Source: Woeseiaceae bacterium (GTDB taxonomy: Bacteria; Pseudomonadota; Gammaproteobacteria; Steroidobacterales; Woeseiaceae). Taken from it: 64,000 nucleotides of DNA. The first letter of the stretch is position 1. Every line of letters starts with the position of its first letter. The stretch spans positions 62,001 through 126,000 of the forward strand of contig JANQPG010000107.1 in assembly GCA_028289545.1 (NCBI GenBank). Direction: 5' to 3'. The notes under the pieces are model-generated. The model saw only the letters and a list, made by a program, of their open reading frames with translations, was not told the DNA's origin and searched no databases. Below are positions 1-8,655 of the stretch, in pieces. Made by a program: the position numbers and the translations under genes.

Positions 1-1
1 C

Positions 2-652
2 CTGGCCAACAACGGCCTTGTGTATGTTCCCCAGGGTTTGCCCGCGCCGTCGGATCGCTCCCACACCGCCGCGTTCCTCGAGGCGGTCGCGGCTTTGTTC
101 ACCGCCACCGAGGGCGGCTTCTTCTGCCTGTTTACGAGCCACCGGGCGTTGAATACCGCTCGCGACTGGTTCGAGCGGAATGGCGAGCACGTGCTCGACG
201 GCCGGCCCTTGCTCGTGCAGGGTTCAGCACCGCGCGACGATCTGATCCGGCGGTTCCGCGAGGCCGGCAACGCCGTGTTGCTCGGTACCGGTAGCTTCTG
301 GGAGGGGATCGACGTCCGCGGCCCGGCGTTGACGGTGGTGGCAATCGACAAGCTGCCGTTCGCGTCGCCGGGAGACCCGCTGACGATGGCTCGCCTCGAG
401 TTCATTCGCCGCGAGGGCGGCAACGGATTTATGCAGCACCAGGTGCCGCAGGCGGTATTGGCGTTGAAACAAGGCGCGGGCCGGCTGCTGCGCAGCGAGA
501 CGGACTTCGGCGCCGTTGTGCTCGGCGATCCGCGTGTGATCGGTAAACGCTACGGACAGCTGTTCCTCGACAGTCTTGCGCCGATGCCGCTCCGCCGCGA
601 GCGTGACGAGGTGACCGCTTTTTTTGCCGCGCAGAAGAGAGACGCTGCTTGA
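2..652 (+). CDS. ATP-dependent helicase, YoaA/DinG family (3' part only)
   Basis: Only the C-terminal part of the gene is present; its reading frame is open from the window edge. The family comprises XPD-like superfamily 2 DNA helicases with an iron-sulfur cluster that act in DNA repair. What is visible is the second helicase domain: a segment FCLFTSHRALN, then GSFWEGIDVRG (motif V-like), then the QGAGRLLRSETDFG stretch, which matches the motif VI Q-x-x-G-R-x-x-R pattern. The Fe-S cysteines and Walker A would lie outside the window. The stop overlaps the TTG start of tsaB, the usual yoaA-tsaB arrangement in gammaproteobacteria. YoaA is more likely than DinG because of this neighbour. Confidence 0.88.
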   Translation: MANNGLVYVPQGLPAPSDRSHTAAFLEAVAALFTATEGGFFCLFTSHRALNTARDWFERNGEHVLDGRPLLVQGSAPRDDLIRRFREAGNAVLLGTGSFWEGIDVRGPALTVVAIDKLPFASPGDPLTMARLEFIRREGGNGFMQHQVPQAVLALKQGAGRLLRSETDFGAVVLGDPRVIGKRYGQLFLDSLAPMPLRRERDEVTAFFAAQKRDAA

Positions 653-1344
653 AACTGCTGGCACTCGATACCTCCTCGCTGGCCTGCACGGTTGCACTCT
701 CGGTGGACGGTCGGGTATCGGCACGTCACGAGACCGAGGCCCGACAGCATACTGCGCTGCTGGTCCCGATGATTCGCGCGCTCAGCGAGGAGACGGGAGT
801 GGCGCTCAAGGAGCTCGACGCCGTGGTTCTCGGCAACGGTCCCGGATCGTTTATCGGCATGCGGATTGCCGCGTCGGTGGCTCAGGGTATTGCGTTTGCG
901 GCAAACAAGCCGCTGGTGCCGGTGTCGTCAATGGCGGCTCTGGCTGCCGCGGTCATCGAAACCACGGATCGCGCCTGCGTTGCCGTTGCCCAGGATGCTC
1001 ACATGGGGCAGGTCTACTTCGGGCTGTACCGAAGGTCCGAGGGCGGAGTCGAGCTCGCCTGTCCCGAACGGATTGCCGACCCCGGCGTTCTCGGCGAACT
1101 CGAGTCCCTGCCGCCGGGCAGTTGCGCCATAGCGGGCGTGGGCTGGGCAATGTACCCGCAGCTGGCGTCGGCCAACCCGGCTGTGGCCTCGGCGGAGGCG
1201 AGGCTCCTGCATCCGGATGCGCGCTACCTGCTCGAGCCAGGCAGGCGCGCCCTGGCCGCCGGGGAGGGAATTGCGCCGGAGACGCTCGAGCCCGCCTACC
1301 TGCGGGACCGGGTGGCCTCGATTCAGGCGCGCAAAACCCCGTAA
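649..1344 (+). CDS. tsaB: tRNA threonylcarbamoyladenosine biosynthesis protein TsaB
   Basis: TsaB is the non-catalytic partner of TsaD in making t6A at position 37 of ANN-decoding tRNAs. The 231-residue product opens with the ASKHA-fold strand LLALDTSSLACTVAL and carries the GNGPGSFIGMRIA segment typical of the family. The start is a TTG that overlaps the stop of the upstream helicase gene, so translation is probably coupled. Length matches the usual 225-235 residues. The C-terminal segment PAYLRDRVA is also characteristic of TsaB. Identity is secure. Confidence 0.95.
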   Translation: MKLLALDTSSLACTVALSVDGRVSARHETEARQHTALLVPMIRALSEETGVALKELDAVVLGNGPGSFIGMRIAASVAQGIAFAANKPLVPVSSMAALAAAVIETTDRACVAVAQDAHMGQVYFGLYRRSEGGVELACPERIADPGVLGELESLPPGSCAIAGVGWAMYPQLASANPAVASAEARLLHPDARYLLEPGRRALAAGEGIAPETLEPAYLRDRVASIQARKTP

Positions 1345-1349
1345 CCGTG

Positions 1350-1367
1350 CTGTAATATGGCACTGAT
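1350..1367 (+). promoter_or_regulatory. possible degenerate Pho box upstream of phoB
   Basis: A CTGTAAT heptamer, a 4-base spacer and CACTGAT lie about 60 bases before phoB. The first half differs from the PhoB half-site CTGTCAT at one base; the second half matches at only four of seven. Autoregulation of phoBR by PhoB is well known, which is why the site is listed, but the match is weak and could be chance. Confidence 0.22.
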
Positions 1368-1428
1368 CTAATGCGCCGAATTCGGTCCGGTCGTGGCCGG
1401 CAGTCCCTTGTAAGAGCAGGACACACTC

Positions 1429-2121
1429 ATGGCTTCCAGCAAGATTTTGATCGTTGAAGACGAGGCGCCCATTCGTGAAATGATCGCTTTTCATCTCGTT
1501 CGCGCCGGCTACGAAACGGTGGAGGCCGGCGATTGTCGCAGCGCCCGGCAAATGCTCGCGGACGAACGTCCCGACCTTGCGCTCGTCGACTGGATGCTGC
1601 CCGACATGAGCGGCCTCGAGCTCACGCGGATGTTGAAGCGTGACGAGGACAATGAGGATCTCGCCGTCATCATGCTGACGGCGCGCGCTGACGAGTACGA
1701 CAAGGTGGCGGGCCTCGAGGGGGGTGCGGACGACTACATTACCAAGCCGTTTTCGCCGCGCGAACTCGTTGCCCGCATACAGGCCGTGCTGCGGCGTGCC
1801 AAGAACGTCGAAGGCGAAACGGTTCGGGCAGGTGTGCTCGAGCTGGACGCGGCGGGACACCGGGTCACGGCGGACGACGTGGAGGTCCGTCTCGGCCCGA
1901 CCGAGTATCGGCTGCTGCGCTTTCTCATGACGCACCCCGACCGTGTGTACAGCCGCACCCAGCTGCTGGATCGCGTGTGGGGCGCGAACGTGTACGTTGA
2001 GGAGCGGACGGTCGACGTGCATGTCCGCCGCCTTCGCAAGGCGCTGACCGACGCCGGCGCGGCGGAGTACATACAAACCGTTCGAGGTGCCGGCTATCGC
2101 TTCTCGACTCGCGGCAACTAG
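1429..2121 (+). CDS. phoB: phosphate regulon response regulator PhoB
   Basis: This is an OmpR/PhoB-family response regulator of 230 residues. The receiver domain spans about residues 5-120, with acidic pocket E10-D11, phospho-acceptor D54 in VDWMLPD, T84 and K106 in the TKPFSPREL stretch. The winged-helix DNA-binding domain covers about 130-228 and includes the LGPTEYRLLRFL and ERTVDVHVRRLRKAL segments typical of PhoB. It is followed by phoR and phoU, so it very probably controls the pst genes a few kb downstream. The product activates the Pho regulon when phosphate is scarce. Confidence 0.96.
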   Translation: MASSKILIVEDEAPIREMIAFHLVRAGYETVEAGDCRSARQMLADERPDLALVDWMLPDMSGLELTRMLKRDEDNEDLAVIMLTARADEYDKVAGLEGGADDYITKPFSPRELVARIQAVLRRAKNVEGETVRAGVLELDAAGHRVTADDVEVRLGPTEYRLLRFLMTHPDRVYSRTQLLDRVWGANVYVEERTVDVHVRRLRKALTDAGAAEYIQTVRGAGYRFSTRGN

Positions 2122-2189
2122 CAGCGGTCTCACGGCAGTTCGCGGCCGCAAGCCTTTGGGCCGGCTGAACGCCGCGGCAGAAGCGTGCC

Positions 2190-3509
2190 ATGCCTGAATC
2201 CTGGCGCAAGTTACTCGTCGGGCTGACGCTATTCCTGGGCGCCGGCATGGCGATCGGCTGGCTGTACGATCGCCCCGAGACGGGACTGCTGATTGCGGCG
2301 CTCATTGCGCTGGCGTGGCAGGTCCGCCAGCTGCTGGCGTTCGACCGGGCTCTGCGCACACGCAATTTCGAAGCGTTTCGCTACGGCGACGGCATCTGGG
2401 AGCAGATCTTCGCGCGGTTCGTGTTCCACAGCGAGCGCAGCCTCCGGCACAAACGTCGCTACAGGGAACTGCTGCGTGAAATCCGCAAGTCGACGGACGC
2501 CATGCCGGACGGCGCCGTGGTGATCGATACCAACAACGAAATTGTCATGAGCAATCGCGCTGCCAAACAATTGGCCGGCCTGCGTCCGAAGAAGGACCGC
2601 GGTCAACGCGTCGACAACATCCTCCGCGACCCCGGGCTGACGGCGCTGCTGCAATCCGGGGATTCCGAGGCCTCGATCGAAATTGCATCGCCCGTTCGCG
2701 TCGGCGACTGGCTCAACTGCCGGGTTGTGCCCTACGGCGCGGATCAGAAGATGCTGTTGTTGCGGGACGTGACCGATCGACTGCGCCTCAACAAGATGCG
2801 TCGCGATTTCGTGGCCAATGCGTCGCACGAACTGCGCTCGCCCCTCACCGTGATCTCCGGCTACCTGGATTCGATCGCCGAAGAGCCGGAGTTCGAGGAG
2901 TGGCGCATGCCGATTGCGCAAATGCAGTCGCAAGCGCAGCGGATGCAGCAGATCATAGCGGAACTCATGGAGCTGTCGCGGCTCGAAAGTGCAGGGCGTG
3001 CGGGTACTCGCGACGTCGTGGACGTGGCGGGGCTGATTGCGTCGAGCGTAAAGGCCGTGCAGTCGAGAGGCACAACGCCTGCGATCCACGTCGAGGCGGA
3101 TCGCCGTCTGAAAATTCGTGGCAACGGAACTCAGATCGAATCCGTTATCACGAACCTGGTATCGAACGCTGCAAGACACACTCCAGAGGACGGCTCGATA
3201 ACGGTTCGCTGGGAGGCATCCGGCAAATCTGGCTTGTTGAGTGTCGAAGATACGGGAGAAGGGATTGCGGCGGAGCACATCCCCAGGCTGACGGAGCGGT
3301 TTTTTCGTGTTGACCGCGGCCGCAGCCGGGACGACGGCGGGGTGGGTCTCGGCCTGGCCATCGTCAAACACATTTTGAGCAGGCATGACGCGAATCTTTC
3401 GATCGACAGTACGCCGGGTGTCGGCAGCGCCTTTCGCTGCGAGTTTCCCAAGGACCGTGTCGAACTCGAGGAGACCGCGGAGGCTGCGCTCAAGTCGGCG
3501 GAAGGTTGA
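2190..3509 (+). CDS. phoR: phosphate regulon sensor histidine kinase PhoR
   Basis: PhoR is the membrane kinase that phosphorylates PhoB under phosphate limitation. The 439-residue product has two closely spaced hydrophobic segments near the N terminus (about residues 8-50), a PAS-like region (about 100-195), and the HisKA dimerisation helix with phospho-acceptor H213 in ASHELRSPL. The HATPase domain has N-box NLVSNAARH, DTGEGIAAEHI and the GVGLGLAIVKHI glycine box. The gap to phoB is 68 bases. The very short periplasmic loop is typical of PhoR, which senses through the Pst-PhoU complex rather than directly. Confidence 0.95.
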   Translation: MPESWRKLLVGLTLFLGAGMAIGWLYDRPETGLLIAALIALAWQVRQLLAFDRALRTRNFEAFRYGDGIWEQIFARFVFHSERSLRHKRRYRELLREIRKSTDAMPDGAVVIDTNNEIVMSNRAAKQLAGLRPKKDRGQRVDNILRDPGLTALLQSGDSEASIEIASPVRVGDWLNCRVVPYGADQKMLLLRDVTDRLRLNKMRRDFVANASHELRSPLTVISGYLDSIAEEPEFEEWRMPIAQMQSQAQRMQQIIAELMELSRLESAGRAGTRDVVDVAGLIASSVKAVQSRGTTPAIHVEADRRLKIRGNGTQIESVITNLVSNAARHTPEDGSITVRWEASGKSGLLSVEDTGEGIAAEHIPRLTERFFRVDRGRSRDDGGVGLGLAIVKHILSRHDANLSIDSTPGVGSAFRCEFPKDRVELEETAEAALKSAEG

Positions 3510-3590
3510 CGTGCTAAACTCCCGTTTCATAAAGTTTTTTTGTGGCCGGCGCGCTGGCGCGACGGCTCCCGCACCGAAGAGTGGGTTCGA

Positions 3591-4301
3591 ATGGAAGCAT
3601 CACACCTGACCGATCACATTTCGCGTCGCTACAACAAGGACATCGAGGACCTCCGCAACAGCGTCATGACGATGGGCGGTCTGGTCGAAGATCAGCTCTC
3701 GCGCGCGATTGCCGCGATCGTCAGCGGTGACTCCGAACTGGGCCTCAAAGTGGCCAGCGACGACTACAAGGTCAACAATCTCGAGGTCAACATCGACGAG
3801 GAGTGCAGCCGCATCCTCGCAACGCGTTCGCCGGCGGCAAGCGACCTGCGCCTGATTGTCGCCATCATCAAGACCATTACCGATCTCGAGCGCATAGGCG
3901 ACGAGGCGGAAAAGATCGGCTACCTGGCCAGTCAGCTTGCGGCAATGGATCGGCCGTCCGATTCGTATCGAGAGCTCAAGTATCTGGGGAATCACGTTTC
4001 GCAGATGTTGCGGGCCGCGATGAATGCGTTTGCAAGGCTGGATGTCGAGGCATCACTCGAGGTTGTGAAGGAAGACGATCGTGTTGACGAGGAATACGAC
4101 GCGATCACGCGGCAATGCATCACCTTCATGATGGAAGATCCACGCAGCATTCGGCGTTTCATGAACGTGACCTGGGCAGCGCGTTCGCTCGAGCGTATCG
4201 GCGACCACGCAAAGAATATCGGCGAATATGTCATCTACATGGTGCAGGGCAGGGACATCCGTCATACTGAGACGTCCGACCACTTCGAGTCACCTGCATG
4301 A
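3591..4301 (+). CDS. phoU: phosphate signalling protein PhoU
   Basis: PhoU is a cytoplasmic helical protein that links the Pst transporter to PhoR and restrains phosphate uptake. The ATG at 3591 gives 236 residues beginning MEASHLTDHISRRYN, which matches the family start; an in-frame start at 3540 would add an unlikely Arg-rich stretch. Two repeated three-helix units are visible, each with an E-R-I-G-D metal-binding motif (LERIGDEAEKI and LERIGDHAKNI). Placement after phoR rather than after pstB differs from E. coli, where phoU ends the pst operon. It ends in a 4-base overlap with dsbB. Confidence 0.95.
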   Translation: MEASHLTDHISRRYNKDIEDLRNSVMTMGGLVEDQLSRAIAAIVSGDSELGLKVASDDYKVNNLEVNIDEECSRILATRSPAASDLRLIVAIIKTITDLERIGDEAEKIGYLASQLAAMDRPSDSYRELKYLGNHVSQMLRAAMNAFARLDVEASLEVVKEDDRVDEEYDAITRQCITFMMEDPRSIRRFMNVTWAARSLERIGDHAKNIGEYVIYMVQGRDIRHTETSDHFESPA

Positions 4302-4786
4302 ATTTGCCTTCCGTTCGTCTGCTCAACCTGGCGGGCTTTCTCGCCTGCGCCGGCATGATGGCTTACGCGTTGTATGCGCAACACATGCTGTTCCTGGAGC
4401 CGTGCCCGTTGTGTTCGTTTCAGCGGATTGCAGTGATTGTGCTCGGCGTGGTTTTCCTGGGCGCGGCGCTGCACAATCCCGACGGGGTCGGACGTCGCGT
4501 TTACGGCGGGTTCATTGCGCTCGTGGCGCTGGCCGGAACGGGCATTGCCGGTTGGCACGTCCGCATGCAAAACCTGCCGCCTGACGAAACGCCGGCCTGC
4601 GGGCCGGGCCTTGGCTACATCCTGGAGAACAACACCTTCGGGAACGCGCTCAAAATGGTGTTCGGCGGCTCCGGTGAGTGTGCGGACGTCGACTGGCAGC
4701 TCCTGGGGCTGTCGATGCCGGCGTGGGTGCTGATCGGGATGCTTGGGCTCGGTATCTTTGGGGTCGCAAACAGCTTGAGGCGTTGA
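4298..4786 (+). CDS. dsbB: disulfide bond formation protein DsbB
   Basis: DsbB is an inner-membrane quinone reductase that reoxidises DsbA. The 162-residue protein has four hydrophobic segments and both redox cysteine pairs: C36/C39 in EPCPLCSFQR and C101/C128 in the second periplasmic loop. The N-terminal start overlaps the end of phoU by four bases (ATGA), so it is probably co-transcribed with phoBRU despite the unrelated role. Its 3' end faces dapE across a 21-base gap. Confidence 0.95.
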   Translation: MNLPSVRLLNLAGFLACAGMMAYALYAQHMLFLEPCPLCSFQRIAVIVLGVVFLGAALHNPDGVGRRVYGGFIALVALAGTGIAGWHVRMQNLPPDETPACGPGLGYILENNTFGNALKMVFGGSGECADVDWQLLGLSMPAWVLIGMLGLGIFGVANSLRR

Positions 4787-4807
4787 GACGGTCCCGCCCG
4801 CTACCCG

Positions 4808-5992
4808 CTACGCAGACGGGTCCTTTTCGAGCAGCATAATCTCCAGTATGCGCTGATACATGGCGGTCAAACGCGCCACGTCGGCGATTCGCACGTGTTC
4901 GTCGATCTTGTGAATGGAAGCGTTGACCGGACCCAGCTCCACGACGTCGACGCCGGCGGGTGATATGAAGCGACCGTCGGATGTGCCTCCGCCGGTGGAA
5001 AGTTCGGGAGAGATGCCCGCGACGTCGCGGATTGCCGCCGCGGTCGCATCGGTCAGGCGCCCGGGTTTGGTCAGGAACGGCTTTCCGGACAGGTGCCAGC
5101 GCAATTCATACTCCATGCCGTGTCGGTCGAGTATGTCACCCACCCGGCGCTGAAGGTCTTCGTGAGTCCACTCGGTGCAGTAACGGAAGTTGAAACGCGC
5201 ATACAGCTCCGCTGGCGTAACGTTGGGCGCGCCCACACCGGCCTCGAGCTGCACCACCTGAAAGCTTGTCGGCGGGAAATGCTCGTTGCCGTTGTCCCAT
5301 TCGATCTCGTGCAGCTCCGCCAGCGCCGGAGCAAAACGGCGAATGGGGTTGTCGGCAAGCTGCGGATAGGCAACGTGCCCCTGCACACCTTTCACCGTGA
5401 GCATACCGCTGAGCGAGCCCCGCCGGCCGATGCGCACGGTGTCGCCCAGCGTCTCCAGGCTGGACGGTTCGCCGATGACGCACCAGTCGATCTGCTCGCC
5501 GCGCGCGCTCAAGGTTTCCATGACCTTGAGCGTGCCGTCGCGCGCCGGTCCCTCTTCGTCGCTGGTGATGAGCAGGGCAATGGAGCCGCGATGTTCGGGG
5601 TGGCTGCCAAGGAACTGCTCGATAGCGACGACCATGGCGGCGAGACTGGCTTTCATATCCGCTGTGCCGCGCCCGAACAGGAATCCGTCGCGTTCGATCG
5701 GTGTAAACGGATCGCTGCTCCAGGCGTCGAGATCGCCTGCAGGCACGACGTCGGTGTGTCCGGCAAAACAGAGCACGGGGCCGTCGCCGCCGCGACGCGC
5801 CCACAGGTTCTCGACCTCGCCAAACGGCATGTGCTCTATGTCGAAGCCCAGTTTCTCGAGCCGCTCCGCCATGAGCGCCTGGCAGCCCTGATCGTCGGGC
5901 GTTATCGATGGCCTGGCGATCAGCGCTTCGAGAAGCTCTACGGTCGGGTCGCTCGTGGATTGAGGTTCGGCGTGGCTGTGTGTTTCCGTCAT
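4808..5992 (-). CDS. dapE: succinyl-diaminopimelate desuccinylase
   Basis: This M20-family zinc enzyme hydrolyses N-succinyl-LL-diaminopimelate to LL-diaminopimelate and succinate, in the succinylase branch of lysine and peptidoglycan precursor synthesis. The 394-residue product has the metal ligands H79 in [13 protein letters not shown]112 in GTADMKAS and the E146-E147 pair in SDEEGPA. The C-terminal stretch [10 protein letters not shown] is also typical of DapE. It lies on the minus strand between dsbB and pstS, while dapD, the earlier succinylase-branch gene, lies about 5 kb further on. The N terminus has about 15 extra residues before the conserved start, so initiation could be slightly downstream. 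Confidence 0.95.
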   Translation of the reverse strand: MTETHSHAEPQSTSDPTVELLEALIARPSITPDDQGCQALMAERLEKLGFDIEHMPFGEVENLWARRGGDGPVLCFAGHTDVVPAGDLDAWSSDPFTPIERDGFLFGRGTADMKASLAAMVVAIEQFLGSHPEHRGSIALLITSDEEGPARDGTLKVMETLSARGEQIDWCVIGEPSSLETLGDTVRIGRRGSLSGMLTVKGVQGHVAYPQLADNPIRRFAPALAELHEIEWDNGNEHFPPTSFQVVQLEAGVGAPNVTPAELYARFNFRYCTEWTHEDLQRRVGDILDRHGMEYELRWHLSGKPFLTKPGRLTDATAAAIRDVAGISPELSTGGGTSDGRFISPAGVDVVELGPVNASIHKIDEHVRIADVARLTAMYQRILEIMLLEKDPSA

Positions 5993-6088
5993 GCTTTGTC
6001 CGTTCAGGGGGGCGGGCCCGGTATTTTCGCGTATTATCTGGGCTTATCTGCAACAATTCGATCACAATTCGCTGTTAGTGTCCCGCCG

Positions 6089-7180
6089 ATGAAGCACTCC
6101 GTCATCACGACACAAAGCAGCATGCCGAGCCCGCGCCGACTGTTATCGTTGGCGCTGCTCGTATTCGCGCTTTCGCCGCTCGCGGCGAACGCTCAGAGCG
6201 GTCGAGACTATGTCTACATTGTCGGCTCGTCCACTGTTTATCCGTTTGCCACGATCGTGGCGGAACGGTTTGGCCGCGGCAGCGCCTACCGGACCCCCAA
6301 AGTCGAATCCACGGGATCGGGCGGCGGCTTCAAGTTGTTCTGCGACGGGATAGGCGTCGATTATCCCGACATCAGCAATTCCTCACGAGCGATCAAATCG
6401 ACTGAACTCGAGGCCTGCCGGAGCAACGGCGTTGTCGACATCATCGAACTCAAGATCGGCTACGACGGCATTGTGTTCGCGAGCGCGCTGAGCGCGCCCG
6501 ACGTGATGCTGACGACGGCCGATATCTATCATGCCCTCGCAAAAGAGCTGCCGGGCAGCGAGCCGGGCTCGCTGGTCGCAAACCCGAACCGGCGCTGGGC
6601 TGATATTCGCGACGGGTTGCCCGCGCACCGGATCGAAGTGCTGGGGCCGCCGCCGACTTCGGGCACACGTGATGAATTTGTCGAAATAGCCATGGGTGAG
6701 GGCTGTCGGCAGGTGCCGTGGATTGCGGCGCTGGAGACAAGCGAGCCGTCGCGATTCCGCGCGATCTGCCACACGATTCGTGAGGACGGGGCGTTCATCG
6801 AAACCGGCGAAAACGACAACCTGATCGTGCAAAAACTCGAAGCGAATCCGCGTGCGTTCGGCATCTTCGGATTCAGTTTTCTCGATCAGAACACCGATAA
6901 GGTCAAGGGCGCCGGTATCGACGGCGTGAAGCCCGGTTTCGAGGCAATCGCCGACGGCCGCTACCCGGTCTCACGGCCGCTGTACTTCTACGTCAAGAAA
7001 GATCATGTTGCGACGATTCCCGGGCTTCGGGCGTTTCTTGCCGAGTTGACCAGTGAGCGTACGCTGGGAGAAGACGGCTACCTTGTCGACCGCGGCCTCA
7101 TTCCGATGCCCGTTGCGGAGCGCCGGCTCGAAGCGGACAACGCGCGCACGTTGACCAGTCTGTCGCTGGCTCGGGAGTAG
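6089..7180 (+). CDS. pstS: phosphate ABC transporter, periplasmic phosphate-binding protein
   Basis: The ATG at 6089 gives 363 residues with a signal peptide (hydrophobic core LLSLALLVFALSP, likely cleavage after ANA near residue 35). The mature protein opens with YIVGSSTVYPFA, the phosphate-binding loop of PstS-type proteins, and has GSGGGFKLFC and the PTSGTRDEFVE loop. The frame is open far upstream over dapE, but that part is antisense to a real gene and is not coding. A second ATG at 6122 would still keep the signal peptide. It heads the pstS-C-A-B run and diverges from dapE. I did not find a convincing Pho box in the roughly 95-base gap. Confidence 0.93.
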   Translation: MKHSVITTQSSMPSPRRLLSLALLVFALSPLAANAQSGRDYVYIVGSSTVYPFATIVAERFGRGSAYRTPKVESTGSGGGFKLFCDGIGVDYPDISNSSRAIKSTELEACRSNGVVDIIELKIGYDGIVFASALSAPDVMLTTADIYHALAKELPGSEPGSLVANPNRRWADIRDGLPAHRIEVLGPPPTSGTRDEFVEIAMGEGCRQVPWIAALETSEPSRFRAICHTIREDGAFIETGENDNLIVQKLEANPRAFGIFGFSFLDQNTDKVKGAGIDGVKPGFEAIADGRYPVSRPLYFYVKKDHVATIPGLRAFLAELTSERTLGEDGYLVDRGLIPMPVAERRLEADNARTLTSLSLARE

Positions 7181-7269
7181 CCGCCGGGCCTTGATCGGCT
7201 TTGCTGGCGCTGCCGTAACGGTCGGCAAAACTGGCGCGAGCGCCGAGCAACCGGCAAGATTCGCGCTTC

Positions 7270-8655
7270 ATGAACATGACCACCGTCGTTTTGCTGCTCT
7301 CGGGCGTGGGTATTGCTGCGTTCTATGCAGGGCGCTCGCGCGCCCTCAGGCTGGGCGGCGGTATCGACGCCGCGCGGCATCTGCATTCGCTGCCGGGCTA
7401 CTACGGCTACTTTGTTGCAATCTGGGCCACGCTGCCCGCCGCTTTTGTTCTGCTGGGCTGGTTGCTCGTTCGCGAACGCCTGCTGATTGCCTGGGTTGTT
7501 ACGGGCCTGCCTGAGTCGATTCGCGAGCTTCCGCCCGGACAGCTCGACCTGTTGCTCAACAACGTACTCAACCTGGCGGTGCTGCCTGATGCCGTCGCCG
7601 CCGATCCGGTCATTGCCGCCGCGACCGAACACTATCGGGCGGCGGTCGAGATCAGTCAGTGGAGCGTGGCTGTCGCCGTCGGCGCGCTCGCGATGCTCGG
7701 TACCTGGCTTGCATTGCGACTCGTGCGCCCCGGCTTTCGCGCGAGAAACCGGGTTGAGGCCGTGATTTCGCGGTTTCTCGTGGCTGCGTCGAGTATTGCG
7801 ATCCTGACGACGATAGGCATCGTCTTATCGGTGCTGTTCGAGGCATTGCGGTTCTTCGAGCAGGTGCCGCTGCATGAGTTTCTTTTTGGCACGTCGTGGA
7901 GTCCGCAGACCGCCATTCGCGACGACCAGGTCGGTTCCTCGGGGAGTTTTGGGATTGCGCCCCTGCTGGCCGGCACCTTGCTGATCACGCTCATTTCGAT
8001 GCTCATTGCGCTGCCGATTGGCCTCATGAGCGCCGTTTTTACGGCCGAATACTCGACCTCCAGAATCCGTGGCGTGGTCAAACCACTGCTGGAAGTACTC
8101 GCCGGCATTCCCACGGTTGTGTACGGTTTTTTTGCCGTGCTGAGCGTCGCTCCGTGGGTGCGCGGCCTTGGCGAAGCGCTGGGCCTCGACGTTGCGTCCG
8201 AGAGCGCGCTGGCAGCCGGGCTCGTGATGGGCGTCATGATCATTCCGCTGATTTCATCGTTGGCCGACGACGCCATCCGGGCGGTGCCCGACAGTCTGCG
8301 GGAGGGGGCGACCGCGCTTGGCGCCACGCGCTACGAGACGATTGTCGGCATTATTCTTCCGGCGGCAATGCCGGGGATTGCCGGCGGTGTGCTGCTTGCC
8401 GTGTCGCGCGCGATCGGCGAAACAATGATTGTCGTCATGGCGGCCGGTCTCGCGGCCAATCTGACGGCGAATCCCCTGGAGGCGGTGACAACCGTCACCG
8501 TGCAGATCGTTACGCTGCTGGTCGGCGATCAGGAGTTCGAGTCTGCGAAGACGCTGGCGGCCTTTGCGCTGGGGCTGATGCTGTTTGTCATTACGATGCT
8601 GCTGAACGTACTGGGTCTCACCTTCGTGCGTCGCTACCGAGAGCGTTATGAGTAA
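7270..8655 (+). CDS. pstC: phosphate ABC transporter permease PstC (long form)
   Basis: PstC is one of the two permease subunits of the high-affinity phosphate importer. At 461 residues it is well over 100 longer than E. coli PstC. The extra N-terminal part holds additional hydrophobic segments (about residues 3-20, 42-65 and 130-160) before the canonical six-helix permease core, which starts near residue 225. The core has the inner-membrane signature EGATALGATRYETI, which contacts PstB. Long PstC proteins of this kind are known in many proteobacteria. The gene ends in an 8-base overlap with pstA. Confidence 0.94.
   Translation: MNMTTVVLLLSGVGIAAFYAGRSRALRLGGGIDAARHLHSLPGYYGYFVAIWATLPAAFVLLGWLLVRERLLIAWVVTGLPESIRELPPGQLDLLLNNVLNLAVLPDAVAADPVIAAATEHYRAAVEISQWSVAVAVGALAMLGTWLALRLVRPGFRARNRVEAVISRFLVAASSIAILTTIGIVLSVLFEALRFFEQVPLHEFLFGTSWSPQTAIRDDQVGSSGSFGIAPLLAGTLLITLISMLIALPIGLMSAVFTAEYSTSRIRGVVKPLLEVLAGIPTVVYGFFAVLSVAPWVRGLGEALGLDVASESALAAGLVMGVMIIPLISSLADDAIRAVPDSLREGATALGATRYETIVGIILPAAMPGIAGGVLLAVSRAIGETMIVVMAAGLAANLTANPLEAVTTVTVQIVTLLVGDQEFESAKTLAAFALGLMLFVITMLLNVLGLTFVRRYRERYE

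Noticed and set aside
5093-6088. 332-codon upstream extension of the pstS frame
   Set aside because: Entirely opposite dapE; the signal peptide and conserved start place the real PstS start at 6089.
6001-6088. Pho box upstream of pstS
   Set aside because: No pair of CTGTCAT-like half-sites with 4-base spacing could be found by eye in the dapE-pstS gap, though PhoB control remains likely on general grounds.
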